A stretch of DNA of 64,000 bases from Sulfurimonas hongkongensis (GCF_000445475.1 NZ_AUPZ01000002.1:62001-126000), one strand, 5' to 3'. Positions 50,316 to 60,822 are shown, counted from the first letter of the stretch. Numbers and translations: made by a program. Notes: generated by a model not told the origin, from the letters alone.

Positions 50316-53300
50316 CTAGTCTCCTTTGTCCGCACTAAGAGGAAGTTTTATTAAGTTTTTAGGTTTTACTAACCAAAAGTTTCTTACCTCTACTCTGTAG
50401 TTATTTAGTAAATCTTTAGCCTTAGTACTCTGAGTTTCTACTAAGTAGTTTTTTAGTAGTTTTTTAAGTAAATGCCTAACATCAGCACTCTCATCAGTGT
50501 CTATGCGAATGGCCTCAACTAACTCACGATTTACATTTTCAACAAAAGTATGATCTTTATCATAAACAAAGCTAATTCCGCCCGTCATACCAGCCCCAAA
50601 GTTTATACCAGTTTTACCAAGAATGACCACGATTCCACCTGTCATATATTCACAAGCATTGTCTCCTGAACCCTCAACTATAGCTAAAGCCCCAGAGTTA
50701 CGAACTGCAAATCTCTCTCCAACTGAACCAGTTATATAGAGCTTTCCAGCAGTAGCACCATATAGGCAAGTATTACCACCTGCTGTAAACTCTTCACCCT
50801 CATTTTTTGAAGTGATGATAATTTTACCGCCATGCATACCTTTTCCGATATAGTCATTTGCCTCGCCCTCTAAATATAAAGAGACACCATGAATCAAAAA
50901 TGCACCAAAGGCTTGGCCAGCTATACCTTGTAGTTTTATCTTGATAGTATCACTCTTTAGTCCCCCATCTCCATAGTACTGAGCTATCTCTCCTGAGATT
51001 AGGGCACCAAAACTTCTGTTTGTATTTCTTATCTCTCTTGAGATGCAAATAGCATGCTCTGGATGTTTGATGGCTACCATTGCATCTTTTAAAACATCTT
51101 TTTCAAAAGCGTTATCATCAAAAGGAGGATTTGACTCTTGTTGATGAGTGTTTACACCCTCTTCTTTATGCAAAATGGAGCTAAAGTCAAACTTTTGTGC
51201 AAAGTCATTATCTACAACCTTAAGCAAATCAACACGACCTACCATCTCCTCCATAGTTTTAAACCCAAGAGAAGCCATAATACTTCTAATATCCTCCGCT
51301 AAAAGCGTAAAGTAGTTTATGAGTTGATCTACATGACCCTTAAAAAACTCCGCTCTAAGCTTTTCATTTTGAGTTGCAATTCCAACTGTACACTTGTTTA
51401 CATGGCAGATACGAAGCATCTTACAGCCTACTATTGTTAAAACTCCAGTACCAAAAGCATAAGACTCTGCACCTAGAAGTGCGGCTTTTACAACATCAAG
51501 ACCAGATTTTAATCCACCATCGGTTTGAAGCTCAACAAATGAACGAAGATTGTTAGCTTTTAGTGCGTTATGAGCCTCACTTAGTCCTATCTCCCAAGGA
51601 TTTCCAGCAAACTTTATAGAGCTAAGTGGAGCAGCTCCAGTTCCACCATCACCACCTGAGATGATGATTTTATCTGCATAAGATTTTGCAACACCAGCCG
51701 CTATAGTTCCAACTCCTATGGCTGAGACAAGCTTAACAGCAACTTTAGCCTTAGGGTTTACCTGCTTTATATCAAAGATAAGTTGTGCCAAATCTTCTAT
51801 GGAGTAGATATCATGATGTGGTGGTGGCGAGATAAGAGTAACACCAGGTACAGTATGACGAAGTTTTGCTATAAGAGGAGTTACTTTATGTCCAGGGAGT
51901 TGTCCGCCTTCTCCTGGTTTTGCACCCTGAGCTACTTTTATCTGAATCTCCTCGGCACTTCTAAGATAAGCAGGAGTCACACCAAACCTCCCAGATGCAA
52001 CTTGCTTTATCTTTGAGTTTCTATAACTCTCAAACCTACTTACATCTTCTCCACCCTCTCCTGAGTTTGACTGAGCACCAATTCTATTCATTGCCATGGC
52101 TATAGTCTCATGAGCTTCTGGCGAGATAGAGCCTAAACTCATAGCAGCAGATGCAAACCTTTTAAAGATAGCCTCTTTTGGTTCAACCTCAGAGATGTCT
52201 ATAGATTTTCTATCAGACTTAAGCTCAAAAAAGTCACGAATAAATTTTAAGTCTCTTTTGTTTACCAAGTCTCTTAACTTGTTATAATCCTCTTTTTTGC
52301 CACTCTGTGCTACAGCATGAATAGCATGAATAACGCTAGGTCCAAAGTCATGATGCTCTTGCCCGCTGTAAAACTTGTAAAAACCACCAATATTTAGCGG
52401 AAATATTGTGTTAAATCCACCCTCTAAAAAGGTTTCTTTGTGGTACTTTGAAATTCTTGCGTCTATATCATCATAACCTAGACCACCAAGCTCTGAGTGA
52501 GAACTTCTAAAGCACTCTCTTACTATCTCATCACTTAGTCCTAAGATGTCAAAAAGCCCAGCATTGCGGTAAGATGCAATGGTGGAGATGCCCATCTTAG
52601 ATATAATCTTTAAAAGCCCTCCATTTAAAGCACTATGAATAGACTTTAGTGCCTCACTGCACTCCATATTAAGAGAGTTTAAAGACTCTAGTTTCTCTAT
52701 TACGATAGCAAAAAGAAGGTTTGGATATATAGCACTTGCTCCATAACCAATGAGCACTGCTGCACTATGTGCATCTATAACCTCGCCTGTTACACAGACT
52801 ATGGAAGTGAGATGTCGCAAGCGAGACTCAAGAAGTGCAAAACTTAGGCGACCAACTACCATAGCCATAGGGATGATTTTATTCTCTTTACTAAACTCAT
52901 AATCATCTAGTATGATTATCCTAGTTCCATCCTCTTCTACGCTTGTTACTATCTTTTTGATAAGTTCATCTAGTGACTCTTTTAGTGAGCCTTGATATGC
53001 AGTTGAAAATGTTTTATTTTGATAAAAAGCTTGATAACGAGGCGATTTTTTATCTCCAAAAGATTTTAAAACATCTAGTTTTTCACGAGTTATGATAGGC
53101 GAGATAGACTTTAGACGATGTGCGTGAGTTGGTATCTCATCTAAGATGTTGTGAACTTCTCCAAACCCAGCGTTAAGACTCATTACAACTCTCTCACGAA
53201 TTGGATCTATAGGAGGGTTTGTAACTTGAGCAAATTTTTGTTTAAAAAAGTCTGTAAAGTTTCTTTGTTTGTTTGAAAATGCAGCTAGAGGAGTATCATC

Positions 53301-54755
53301 TCCCATAGAGCCAACTGCCTCTTTTGCCTCAATAATCATCGGCTCTATAATTTGCTCAACTACCTCTTGGGTTATATTAAAATATCTCTGTCTTTTTATA
53401 AAGTCTTTTATCTCAAAGTTGCACTTATCAGTGTACTGAACTTCTACAAACTCTTGAAGGTAGATCATATGCTCATTTAACCACTTCATATAAGGATTTG
53501 AGCTCTTTAAGTAGTCGTTGATCTGATCATTTTTTAGAAGCTCTCCAAATTTTAAGTCAAGCCCTATCATCTCGCCAGATTGAAGACGACCTCTCTCTTT
53601 TATCTCTTCTTGCGGTATATCTATAACTCCGTACTCACTAGCTATTAGAAAGTTATCATCTTTGGTTACTATATATTTTGCAGGACGAAGACCATTTCTA
53701 TCTAAAGCACATCCGATATAGCGACCATCAGTCACACAAAATGCAGCTGGACCATCCCATGCTTCAAAAACTGTTGACTGGTACTCATAAAATGCACGAA
53801 GCTCTGGATCCATATGTGGAGCATTTTGCCATGCTGAGGGAATAACTGCACGAACAGCTTTAAAAAAGTCCATATTGTTGGCTATAAGAAACTCAAAAAA
53901 GTTATCAGCAGACGCACTATCAGATGCATCTAGTTGAAGTATTGGCAATATTCTTTGTATCTCTTCATCGCTAAAGACTTCACTGTTTATAGATTCAGAC
54001 TTTATCTCTACGTTTATACGATTGCCCTCTACAGAGTTTATCTCTCCATTGTGTGCAACTGCACGAAAGGGTTGGGCTAATCTCCACTCTGGTAGTGTAT
54101 TTGTTGAGAATCTCTGGTGAAATAGTGAAAAAGAGATTTTAAAGTTTTCATCTTGTAAATCTTTGTAGAACTCTTTTATGTGCGTTGGCATAACAAGTCC
54201 TTTATAAGAGAGAACTTTTGAACTCATAGATGAGATATAAAAATCCTTTTGCTCTACTAAAGCGTGTTCTATCTCTTTTCTGCTGAGATACAAAAGTGCA
54301 TCAAATCTTTTAGTAGCCATTATAGAGTTTGGTGTTATAAAGAGTTGAGTGATACTTGGCAGTGTTTTTAAAGCCTGATTACCTAGTGCATTTGTATCTA
54401 TGGGTACATCACGATTTAAAACTACTTTCAAGTCATTGTTTGCACATATTTTTGCAACAACCTCTAAATGTTTTTTATCCTTATAAAAGATAGATGCTAC
54501 TGCAAAGAGTTTTGGAAGTTCAACTCCACTCTTTGATGCTTCTACTCTTAAAAACTCATCGGGCAGCGAAAAAAGCAGTCCACTTCCATCCCCTGTTTTT
54601 CCATCAGCTGCAACCGCCCCACGGTGCATCATTCTCTCTAGTGCTGTAACTGCATCATCTAAAACTTTATGAGATGCTTCATTTTTTATATTGGCAACAA
54701 GTCCAAAACCACAGTTATCTTTGAACGATCTTAGTAGATCATAGTGTTTTGTCAT
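50316..54755 (-). CDS. gltB: Glutamate synthase large subunit
   Basis: Makes glutamate from glutamine and 2-oxoglutarate. The start is taken at the ATG at 54755, with GAGGGG upstream; a further 21 codons upstream in frame look like leader. This gives 1479 residues with the catalytic cysteine C15 in FKDNCGFGLVANI, exposed after removal of a 14-residue propeptide. Domains: glutaminase (15-400), central domain, FMN-binding synthase domain with GGDGGTGAAPLSSIKFAG, the 3Fe-4S cysteines in GCKMLRICHVNKCTVGIAT, and the C-terminal GXGXG beta-helix (GGIVVILGKTGINFGAGMTGG). Length and order are standard for the bacterial NADPH enzyme. Confidence 0.96.
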   Translation of the reverse strand: MTKHYDLLRSFKDNCGFGLVANIKNEASHKVLDDAVTALERMMHRGAVAADGKTGDGSGLLFSLPDEFLRVEASKSGVELPKLFAVASIFYKDKKHLEVVAKICANNDLKVVLNRDVPIDTNALGNQALKTLPSITQLFITPNSIMATKRFDALLYLSRKEIEHALVEQKDFYISSMSSKVLSYKGLVMPTHIKEFYKDLQDENFKISFSLFHQRFSTNTLPEWRLAQPFRAVAHNGEINSVEGNRINVEIKSESINSEVFSDEEIQRILPILQLDASDSASADNFFEFLIANNMDFFKAVRAVIPSAWQNAPHMDPELRAFYEYQSTVFEAWDGPAAFCVTDGRYIGCALDRNGLRPAKYIVTKDDNFLIASEYGVIDIPQEEIKERGRLQSGEMIGLDLKFGELLKNDQINDYLKSSNPYMKWLNEHMIYLQEFVEVQYTDKCNFEIKDFIKRQRYFNITQEVVEQIIEPMIIEAKEAVGSMGDDTPLAAFSNKQRNFTDFFKQKFAQVTNPPIDPIRERVVMSLNAGFGEVHNILDEIPTHAHRLKSISPIITREKLDVLKSFGDKKSPRYQAFYQNKTFSTAYQGSLKESLDELIKKIVTSVEEDGTRIIILDDYEFSKENKIIPMAMVVGRLSFALLESRLRHLTSIVCVTGEVIDAHSAAVLIGYGASAIYPNLLFAIVIEKLESLNSLNMECSEALKSIHSALNGGLLKIISKMGISTIASYRNAGLFDILGLSDEIVRECFRSSHSELGGLGYDDIDARISKYHKETFLEGGFNTIFPLNIGGFYKFYSGQEHHDFGPSVIHAIHAVAQSGKKEDYNKLRDLVNKRDLKFIRDFFELKSDRKSIDISEVEPKEAIFKRFASAAMSLGSISPEAHETIAMAMNRIGAQSNSGEGGEDVSRFESYRNSKIKQVASGRFGVTPAYLRSAEEIQIKVAQGAKPGEGGQLPGHKVTPLIAKLRHTVPGVTLISPPPHHDIYSIEDLAQLIFDIKQVNPKAKVAVKLVSAIGVGTIAAGVAKSYADKIIISGGDGGTGAAPLSSIKFAGNPWEIGLSEAHNALKANNLRSFVELQTDGGLKSGLDVVKAALLGAESYAFGTGVLTIVGCKMLRICHVNKCTVGIATQNEKLRAEFFKGHVDQLINYFTLLAEDIRSIMASLGFKTMEEMVGRVDLLKVVDNDFAQKFDFSSILHKEEGVNTHQQESNPPFDDNAFEKDVLKDAMVAIKHPEHAICISREIRNTNRSFGALISGEIAQYYGDGGLKSDTIKIKLQGIAGQAFGAFLIHGVSLYLEGEANDYIGKGMHGGKIIITSKNEGEEFTAGGNTCLYGATAGKLYITGSVGERFAVRNSGALAIVEGSGDNACEYMTGGIVVILGKTGINFGAGMTGGISFVYDKDHTFVENVNRELVEAIRIDTDESADVRHLLKKLLKNYLVETQSTKAKDLLNNYRVEVRNFWLVKPKNLIKLPLSADKGD

Positions 54756-54847
54756 ATTTCCCCTCTTTTTAGCAAAATTCATATAAAATTTTGATATTTT
54801 TAACCTCTTTTTAAACATATTTAGTATATTTAGAGATAAAGTAGTGC

Positions 54848-54853
54848 ATTATA
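54848..54853 (-). promoter_or_regulatory. -10 box of gltBD
   Basis: Minus strand AGTATAATGCAC, about 93 bases before the gltB start. The leader is long, about 85 bases, and very AT-rich. Confidence 0.45.
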
Positions 54854-54874
54854 CTATTTAAAGTTTTAAAAAAG

Positions 54875-54880
54875 TATAAT
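54875..54880 (+). promoter_or_regulatory. -10 box of recO
   Basis: AAGTATAATATA, 53 bases before the recO ATG at 54933, back to back with the gltB promoter. Confidence 0.45.
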
Positions 54881-54932
54881 ATACTTAAAATTTTATTATT
54901 AAATTTAAAAAATGTGTAGATAAGAAGCGAAA

Positions 54933-55553
54933 ATGCAAGGTTACATCATAAAACTTAACAAAGTTAAAGACGAAGACTTAATAGTTACCATAATAACAAA
55001 GGGCAACTTAGATACCCTTTACAGGTTTTATGGAGCAAGACATGGGGTTATAAACCTAGGTTTTAAGATAGATTATGAGAGAGAAGATAGTGCAAAATCA
55101 ACTATAGGAAGACTAAAAGATGTTGTCCATATAGGCTTTAAGTGGATAAATAACTATAAGCTACTAAAGCTATGGCAAGACTTTATAGCTCTCTTTTATA
55201 AGCACCTACAAGATGCACAAGAGCTAGATGATTTTTACTTCGAGCTAATAGATGAAGCATCTAAAAAATGGAGCGAACAAAATCCAAAGAGAGTAGCTAT
55301 AGAGTCTTATGTTAAGCTACTTGAACATGAGGGAAGGCTCCATACGGACCTTGATTGTTTTTTATGTTCCATCAAGATAGAAGATGATGAAGTCTCACTT
55401 ATAAGAGCCTACTTGCCAACACATAGAGCCTGCTCTTGCACTCTTGGTATCAACAAAAAGGGACTTATTGAACTATTTAGGGCAAAGTCTTCTATCTTTT
55501 TAAGTGATAAAGAGGTAGATAGACTTTGGATAGTTTTACTTGAGGGGCTTTAA
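54933..55553 (+). CDS. recO: DNA recombination/repair protein RecO
   Basis: A 206-residue RecO of the short Campylobacterota type, which loads RecA on SSB-coated DNA with RecR. An N-terminal OB-fold (MQGYIIKLNKVKDEDLIVTI, then YRFYGARHGVINLG) is followed by a helical part and a cysteine cluster (LDCFLCSIKI...HRACSC) that may bind zinc. Its stop overlaps the stop of the convergent methyltransferase gene by 4 bases. Confidence 0.85.
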   Translation: MQGYIIKLNKVKDEDLIVTIITKGNLDTLYRFYGARHGVINLGFKIDYEREDSAKSTIGRLKDVVHIGFKWINNYKLLKLWQDFIALFYKHLQDAQELDDFYFELIDEASKKWSEQNPKRVAIESYVKLLEHEGRLHTDLDCFLCSIKIEDDEVSLIRAYLPTHRACSCTLGINKKGLIELFRAKSSIFLSDKEVDRLWIVLLEGL

Positions 55554-56104
55554 GATTTTTTAGCAACTATAGATGCTATTTTTACTCTATCACCATTTGG
55601 GTTTACATCTATACGCTCTTCATAGTAGATAACTTCAAGAGCTATAAAAGCATGAAGTAGCTCATTTTTTCGCAACAGATAGTCAAGATTCATAGTTGGA
55701 ATCTTAAAGTCACCATGAGCGAGTAAATATGTCTCAAAAATAACTACACCACCACTTTTTAGTCCATCTTTCATTTGAGAGACTATGCGTCTGTTTAGAT
55801 AGTTCACATTAACTATTAGGTCATACTTGTTAGGTGTGATGTTATATTTATCTAAGTCAGCCTCTATCTTGTTTATAGTTGGGAGTTTGCTTATTTTATC
55901 AAGTGCAACATTTGAGATATCGACTGCATCTACTTCAAAGCCTTTTTTAGCTAAAAAGTTAGTATTTCTCCCTGTTCCACAAGCAACATCAAGTGCGATG
56001 CCAATATTTGCATGACTTACATACTTCTCAAGTATAGTAGAGACCTCTTCTTGGACTTCCTTTTGTGAATACTTTTCATTCCATCTTTTTTTATCTTCTA
56101 ACAC
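55550..56104 (-). CDS. SAM-dependent methyltransferase (TehB-like)
   Basis: A 184-residue class I methyltransferase. Motif I is IALDVACGTGRNTNFLAKKG, strand 2 ends in VDAVDISNVALDKI and the post-motif is YDLIVNVNYLNRR. TehB-type enzymes methylate tellurite or other thiol- or oxyanion substrates, but this group is broad and the substrate here is unknown. The start is GTG at 56104 with GGAT upstream. It follows the GGDEF-EAL gene by 3 bases. Confidence 0.85.
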   Translation of the reverse strand: MLEDKKRWNEKYSQKEVQEEVSTILEKYVSHANIGIALDVACGTGRNTNFLAKKGFEVDAVDISNVALDKISKLPTINKIEADLDKYNITPNKYDLIVNVNYLNRRIVSQMKDGLKSGGVVIFETYLLAHGDFKIPTMNLDYLLRKNELLHAFIALEVIYYEERIDVNPNGDRVKIASIVAKKS

Positions 56105-56107
56105 AAT

Positions 56108-58384
56108 TTATCCTTTTCTTAAAAATTTTTTCAAATCCTCTTTAGAGAGTGGTTTTGAGTAGTAATAACCTTGAAATATATCACATTTACTTCTCTTTAG
56201 CTCATTTACTTGCTCTATGCACTCAACTCCCTCTGCTAAAGTTTTCATGTGAAAGTTTTTTCCAATGTTTATTATACTCTCTACTAAAATTTTTTCGCTT
56301 TCATCATACAAGATTTTATCAATAAAACTTTTATCTATCTTTAACTCATCTATAGGTAACTCTCTTAAAATACTAAGAGACGAATAACCAGTTCCAAAGT
56401 CGTCTAAAGATATCTGTATATCATGCTCTTGTATATCATACAAAATAGGCAAGACATCATCTAGACTCTCTATGGACAAAGATTCTGTAATCTCAAGCGT
56501 TAGAGAGCTTCTATCAAAGTTCTCTTTAGCTATGATTTTTAGTAAATTTGGCAGAAAATCAGCTTCCATAAGCTGAACAACTGAGATATTTATGGAGAGA
56601 CTAAAGGAAAGATTTAGCTCTTTTTGAAGCTCCCCTATCTCTCTTAAAGAAGTTTGTATGATAAACTCTCCAAGCTCTTTCATAAGCCCACTCTCCTCCG
56701 CCACATATATAAACTTATCTGGAGGGACAAACCCTAATTTTTCATTTTGCCACCTCACAAGAGCTTCAACTCCATAAAGAGTCTCATCCGCGTTTATCTG
56801 TGGTTGATAAGCCATCCAAAGCTCACAAGACTCTATGGCACCTCTTAGCTCATGCTCTACATCTGCTCTAAAAGCATTTAGTGATCGCATCTCTTCTGTA
56901 AAGAAAGAGTATGAGTTTTTAATTTTTTTTGCTTGATACATTGCAGTATCAGCTAAACTTAAGAGTTCCTCTATATTTTGCGCATCTTTTGGACACTCAG
57001 ATATTCCTATACTTACACCTACTCTAAAGTCTCTTTTTTTTATATGATAGATTTTAGATATATAGCTTATAAGGTCTTGAATCTTTATCTCTAGCTCTTT
57101 TTTGTCTATATTTCCTACAAAGATAATAAACTCATCCCCACCCTGTCTTACTATCATATCATCTTCGTTAAAAAATATGTTTAGTCTATTTGCAACTTCG
57201 ATTAAGATAGCATCTCCAGCAGTATGACCAAACTTATCATTGATATTTTTAAAATTATCCAAATCAAGATAAAGAATAAAATATTTATCGTTGTGTAACT
57301 CTTTATATTCTTTTATATTTTTATACATATAGATTCTATTTGGCAGATTTGTTAGGGTGTCGTGTTGAACCTGATAGACAAGCTCTCTATCCTTTTGCTT
57401 CTCAGATAAAACAACACTCCTAAAAAGGATAAAAAATACAATAAAAGTCAAGATAGACATCAGGATATGCAGTGATGACTCTCTAAAAAATTCCTCTTTT
57501 ATCTCTTTTGCATCTCCCCCAACAGATATCCAAAGCTTATACTTTTTATTGTAAACTAAACCCGCTACATTATGACCAACAAGAGGATTGTCTACAAACA
57601 AACTAACAGTTTTAGGAGCCTCTCTTAACTCTTCTATAGAGTATCCATACTTTGAATAAAAATTCTCTTTAACGTGAGAGAGCAACTCTTTGTCTACAGG
57701 CTTTTCATATAACTCTTTATGAGAAGAGTCTTGTTTGCTATAGTAAAGTCTGTACATTTCTCCTTTGTTATCAAAATCTTTTAAGACAACCACTGTCTTG
57801 TTTTGTGAGAGATCAAGCGCATCAAGATAGTTAGAATTTTTAGAGTTTTTCATGCCAGCCACAATAACACCTAAAATATTTCCATCATCATCTCTTATGG
57901 CTTTTCTAAGTGGAATAATCCACTCACCTATATCTTTAAAATAGTAAGTTCTTGAGACTACCATATGCGCAGAGCTTAGTGATCTTTTAAAATCATAGCT
58001 AGTCTTATCACTTTGCATAAAGTTTATATCTTTTTTTTCTACATTTGAGCTTGCTATTAAGACCTGGCCACTCGCATCAGCTAAACCGAGACTAACTAAG
58101 TAGGGATTATGCTTTAACAAGAGATTAAAGAGTTCTTCTATTTTGGCTTTTGAATTACTCTTATACTCTCTAAATACTCTCTCGCCAATAACACTTAAAA
58201 GCACTTCTTTTTGCATAAAATCCACTTCTATTGAATTGGCTACTATTTGAGTGTAGTACTCCACCTGAGTGCTATGTCTCTCATTTATCTCTTTGTAGTT
58301 AAAATAAAGAAATGCCACTAAGAGAGAAATAGCAACTACTGACAATAGATAAAATATCTTCCATATATTGTTTTTAATTATCAT
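56108..58384 (-). CDS. Membrane GGDEF-EAL cyclic di-GMP protein
   Basis: A 758-residue inner membrane protein for cyclic di-GMP metabolism. A membrane helix near the N-terminus (IFYLLSVVAISLLVAFLYF), a periplasmic Cache-like sensor (about 40-290) and a second helix (about 300-325, LHILMSILTFIVFFILFRSV) lead to GGDEF and EAL. GGDEF is intact (RQGGDEFIIFV near residue 415), as is EAL (GVEALVRWQNE, SLDDFGTGYSSL, LKIDKSFI, FQGYYYSKPL). Either activity is possible. The ATG at 58384 is chosen because the helix follows at once; a GTG at 58408 is an alternative. It lies 22 to 46 bases after nspC. Confidence 0.92.
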   Translation of the reverse strand: MIIKNNIWKIFYLLSVVAISLLVAFLYFNYKEINERHSTQVEYYTQIVANSIEVDFMQKEVLLSVIGERVFREYKSNSKAKIEELFNLLLKHNPYLVSLGLADASGQVLIASSNVEKKDINFMQSDKTSYDFKRSLSSAHMVVSRTYYFKDIGEWIIPLRKAIRDDDGNILGVIVAGMKNSKNSNYLDALDLSQNKTVVVLKDFDNKGEMYRLYYSKQDSSHKELYEKPVDKELLSHVKENFYSKYGYSIEELREAPKTVSLFVDNPLVGHNVAGLVYNKKYKLWISVGGDAKEIKEEFFRESSLHILMSILTFIVFFILFRSVVLSEKQKDRELVYQVQHDTLTNLPNRIYMYKNIKEYKELHNDKYFILYLDLDNFKNINDKFGHTAGDAILIEVANRLNIFFNEDDMIVRQGGDEFIIFVGNIDKKELEIKIQDLISYISKIYHIKKRDFRVGVSIGISECPKDAQNIEELLSLADTAMYQAKKIKNSYSFFTEEMRSLNAFRADVEHELRGAIESCELWMAYQPQINADETLYGVEALVRWQNEKLGFVPPDKFIYVAEESGLMKELGEFIIQTSLREIGELQKELNLSFSLSINISVVQLMEADFLPNLLKIIAKENFDRSSLTLEITESLSIESLDDVLPILYDIQEHDIQISLDDFGTGYSSLSILRELPIDELKIDKSFIDKILYDESEKILVESIINIGKNFHMKTLAEGVECIEQVNELKRSKCDIFQGYYYSKPLSKEDLKKFLRKG

Positions 58385-58429
58385 TCGATTATCATACCTA
58401 AAATCCACTACAGATAAGATTTTTTTATA

Positions 58430-59560
58430 TTATGAGAGTCTGTTTTTATAATTTTCATAGCCAAACTCTTTTACTCCCTCTATCTTACCATCTCTTCTTT
58501 TTATAGCTAATGATGGGAGTTTTATACCATTAAATGTTGTACTTTTTACAAAAGTATAATGAATCTGGTCTTCAAAAATAACTCTACTTCCAACTTCAAG
58601 TGGCTTATCAAATGAGTAGTCTCCCATTATATCTCCAGCCAAACAAGTGTTTCCTGCGAGTCTATAAGTAAACTCATTTTCATTTGCCTCAGCAGCACCC
58701 CTTACCTCTGCACGATATGGCATAGCCATAGTATCTGGCATATGAGCCTCAGCAGAAGCATCTAGTATTGCTATCTTCATGCCATTATCAACTATATCCA
58801 AAACACTAGATATGAGATATCCACACTCCCATCCAACTGCTTCACCAGGTTCAAGATAAACCTCTACACCATACTTCTCTCTAAAGTCTTTGATAACCTT
58901 TATAAGACGCTCAACATCATAACCCTCTTTAGTTATGTGATGCCCTCCTCCAAAGTTTATATATTTTAGACCTTTAAAATACTTAGAAAACTTACTCTCA
59001 AAAGCTCTTAAGACACCCTCTAGTGCATCTACATTTTGCTCACACAAAGCGTGAAAGTTTAGTCCATCAACAAACTCTAAAACTCCCTCATCAAAGTTTG
59101 CTTTAGTTGTGCCTAAGCGACTATAGATGCCACAAGGATTATAAATCTCTTTTGGAGACTCTGAATACTCTGGATTTATCCTAAGTGAGATTTCTATCTT
59201 TGGATTTACCTCTTTTACTCTTTGTGCGTACTTAAAGAGCTGGTTTGGAGAGTTAAAAACTATATGGTCTGATATAAATGCTATCTCATCTATCTCTTCA
59301 CCTTTAAATGCTGGTGAGTAGGTGTGAACCTCTTTACCAAACTCCTCGTAAGCTAGTTTTGCCTCATGTAGTCCACTAGCTGTACATCCATGAAGATACT
59401 TTTTTATCTGATCAAAGGTACTCCACATCGCAAAACCTTTAAGCGCTAGTATAACCTTAGCTCCACTTCTTTTTTGCACATCATCTAAGATGAGAAGATT
59501 TCTCTCTAAGAGCTCTTCTTCACAGACATAGCATGGAGTTTGGATATCTTCAATCTTCAT
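58430..59560 (-). CDS. nspC: Carboxynorspermidine/carboxyspermidine decarboxylase
   Basis: PLP enzyme that decarboxylates carboxyspermidine to spermidine, the last step of an alternative spermidine route common in Campylobacterota. The 376-residue protein has the PLP lysine K41 in VILALKGFAMW, the glycine-rich FGGGHH phosphate-binding loop and the family's C-terminal CLAGDIMGDYSF with the active-site Cys. It is coupled to the dehydrogenase gene (4-base gap), and both would use putrescine made through SpeA at the left end of the window. Confidence 0.93.
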   Translation of the reverse strand: MKIEDIQTPCYVCEEELLERNLLILDDVQKRSGAKVILALKGFAMWSTFDQIKKYLHGCTASGLHEAKLAYEEFGKEVHTYSPAFKGEEIDEIAFISDHIVFNSPNQLFKYAQRVKEVNPKIEISLRINPEYSESPKEIYNPCGIYSRLGTTKANFDEGVLEFVDGLNFHALCEQNVDALEGVLRAFESKFSKYFKGLKYINFGGGHHITKEGYDVERLIKVIKDFREKYGVEVYLEPGEAVGWECGYLISSVLDIVDNGMKIAILDASAEAHMPDTMAMPYRAEVRGAAEANENEFTYRLAGNTCLAGDIMGDYSFDKPLEVGSRVIFEDQIHYTFVKSTTFNGIKLPSLAIKRRDGKIEGVKEFGYENYKNRLS

Positions 59561-59564
59561 ACTC

Positions 59565-60749
59565 TTAAACTTCCATCTCTTTTATCTCCCAAGGAAGTCC
59601 TTGTTTGTTCATCTCATCCATAAACGGATCTGGGTCAAGTTCTTCTAGGTTAAACACACCTACCCCGCTCCACTTCCCTTGTAACATAAGTTTTGCACCT
59701 ATCATAGCTGGAACTCCTGTTGAGTATGAGACACCTTGAGAGTTCGTCTCAGCAAAACAATCTTCATGATCTTTTACTTGATAGATATATATCTTTCTTT
59801 TTTTACCATCTTTTATGCCTTGGGCTAAAATACCGATGTTTGTTTTACCAGTTGTTCTAGGACCAAGTGAAGCTGGATCTGGCAGAAGAGTTTTTAAAAA
59901 CTCCATAGGAACTATCTTCGTGCCTTTGTGTTCCACCTCTTTGATGCCAAGCATTCCAACATTTTCCAAGCATTTCATATGAGTTAAGTAACTCTGCCCA
60001 AAAGTCATAAAAAATCTTATGCGTTTTAAGCCCTTGATGTTTTTAACAAGTGATTCTAACTCTTCATGATAGAGCAGATAAGAGTCCTTTGGACCAACCT
60101 CAGGATAATCCCAAACTTGCATAATCTCCATAGGCTCAGTCTCTATCCACTCTCCATCTTCCCAGTAGCGACCCTTTGAGCTAACTTCTCTTAGGTTTAT
60201 CTCAGGGTTGAAGTTTGTAGCAAAAGCGTAACCATGATCACCTGCATTACAGTCAAGTATATCTATAGTGTGAATCTCATCAAAGTAGTGTTTTTGAGCA
60301 TATGCACAAAAAACATTTGTAGCTCCTGGGTCAAAACCACTCCCTAGCAGTCCCATTATCCCAGCTTCTTTGAACTTTTCATCCCTAGCCCACTGAAGTT
60401 TATACTCAAACTTCGCCTCATCTGGATGCTCATAGTTTGCAGTATCGAGATATGGTGTCTTTGTAGCTATACAAGCGTCCATGATAGTCAGGTCTTGATA
60501 CGGAAGTGCCACATTTATGACGATGTCCGCATCTACATCTTCTATAAGTTTTATAATCTCATCTACACTATCCGCATCTACGCTTCTAGTCTCTATATCT
60601 GCATCTGGCAAATCACTCTTTATAAGGTCACATTTTGCAATAGTTCTACTCGCTAATACTATACGACCAAACACATCTGAATTTTGTACACATTTGTGTA
60701 CTACTACACGGCTAACTCCGCCAGCGCCAATTATTAAAGTTGTTTTCAA
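59565..60749 (-). CDS. Carboxynorspermidine/carboxyspermidine dehydrogenase
   Basis: Saccharopine-dehydrogenase-like enzyme that joins putrescine or diaminopropane to aspartate semialdehyde reductively, forming carboxyspermidine or carboxynorspermidine. The 394-residue protein has an N-terminal NAD(P)-binding motif (LIIGAGGVSRVVVHKC), VINVALPYQDLTIMDACIA, LGSGFDPGATNVFCAY and GYAFATNFNPEINLREV. The start is a TTG at 60749 with GGGAGA upstream. It lies next to nspC, its pathway partner. Confidence 0.9.
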   Translation of the reverse strand: MKTTLIIGAGGVSRVVVHKCVQNSDVFGRIVLASRTIAKCDLIKSDLPDADIETRSVDADSVDEIIKLIEDVDADIVINVALPYQDLTIMDACIATKTPYLDTANYEHPDEAKFEYKLQWARDEKFKEAGIMGLLGSGFDPGATNVFCAYAQKHYFDEIHTIDILDCNAGDHGYAFATNFNPEINLREVSSKGRYWEDGEWIETEPMEIMQVWDYPEVGPKDSYLLYHEELESLVKNIKGLKRIRFFMTFGQSYLTHMKCLENVGMLGIKEVEHKGTKIVPMEFLKTLLPDPASLGPRTTGKTNIGILAQGIKDGKKRKIYIYQVKDHEDCFAETNSQGVSYSTGVPAMIGAKLMLQGKWSGVGVFNLEELDPDPFMDEMNKQGLPWEIKEMEV

Positions 60750-60822
60750 AATTTTTCTCCCAAATAGTGTCTAATTAATCTCAACCGTTAACTATAATCT
60801 CATTTCATATCCTTTGTTAACT

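Noticed and set aside
54756-54818. Upstream in-frame start for gltB
   Set aside because: The ATG at 54755 has a good ribosome-binding site and leaves the normal short propeptide before the catalytic cysteine.
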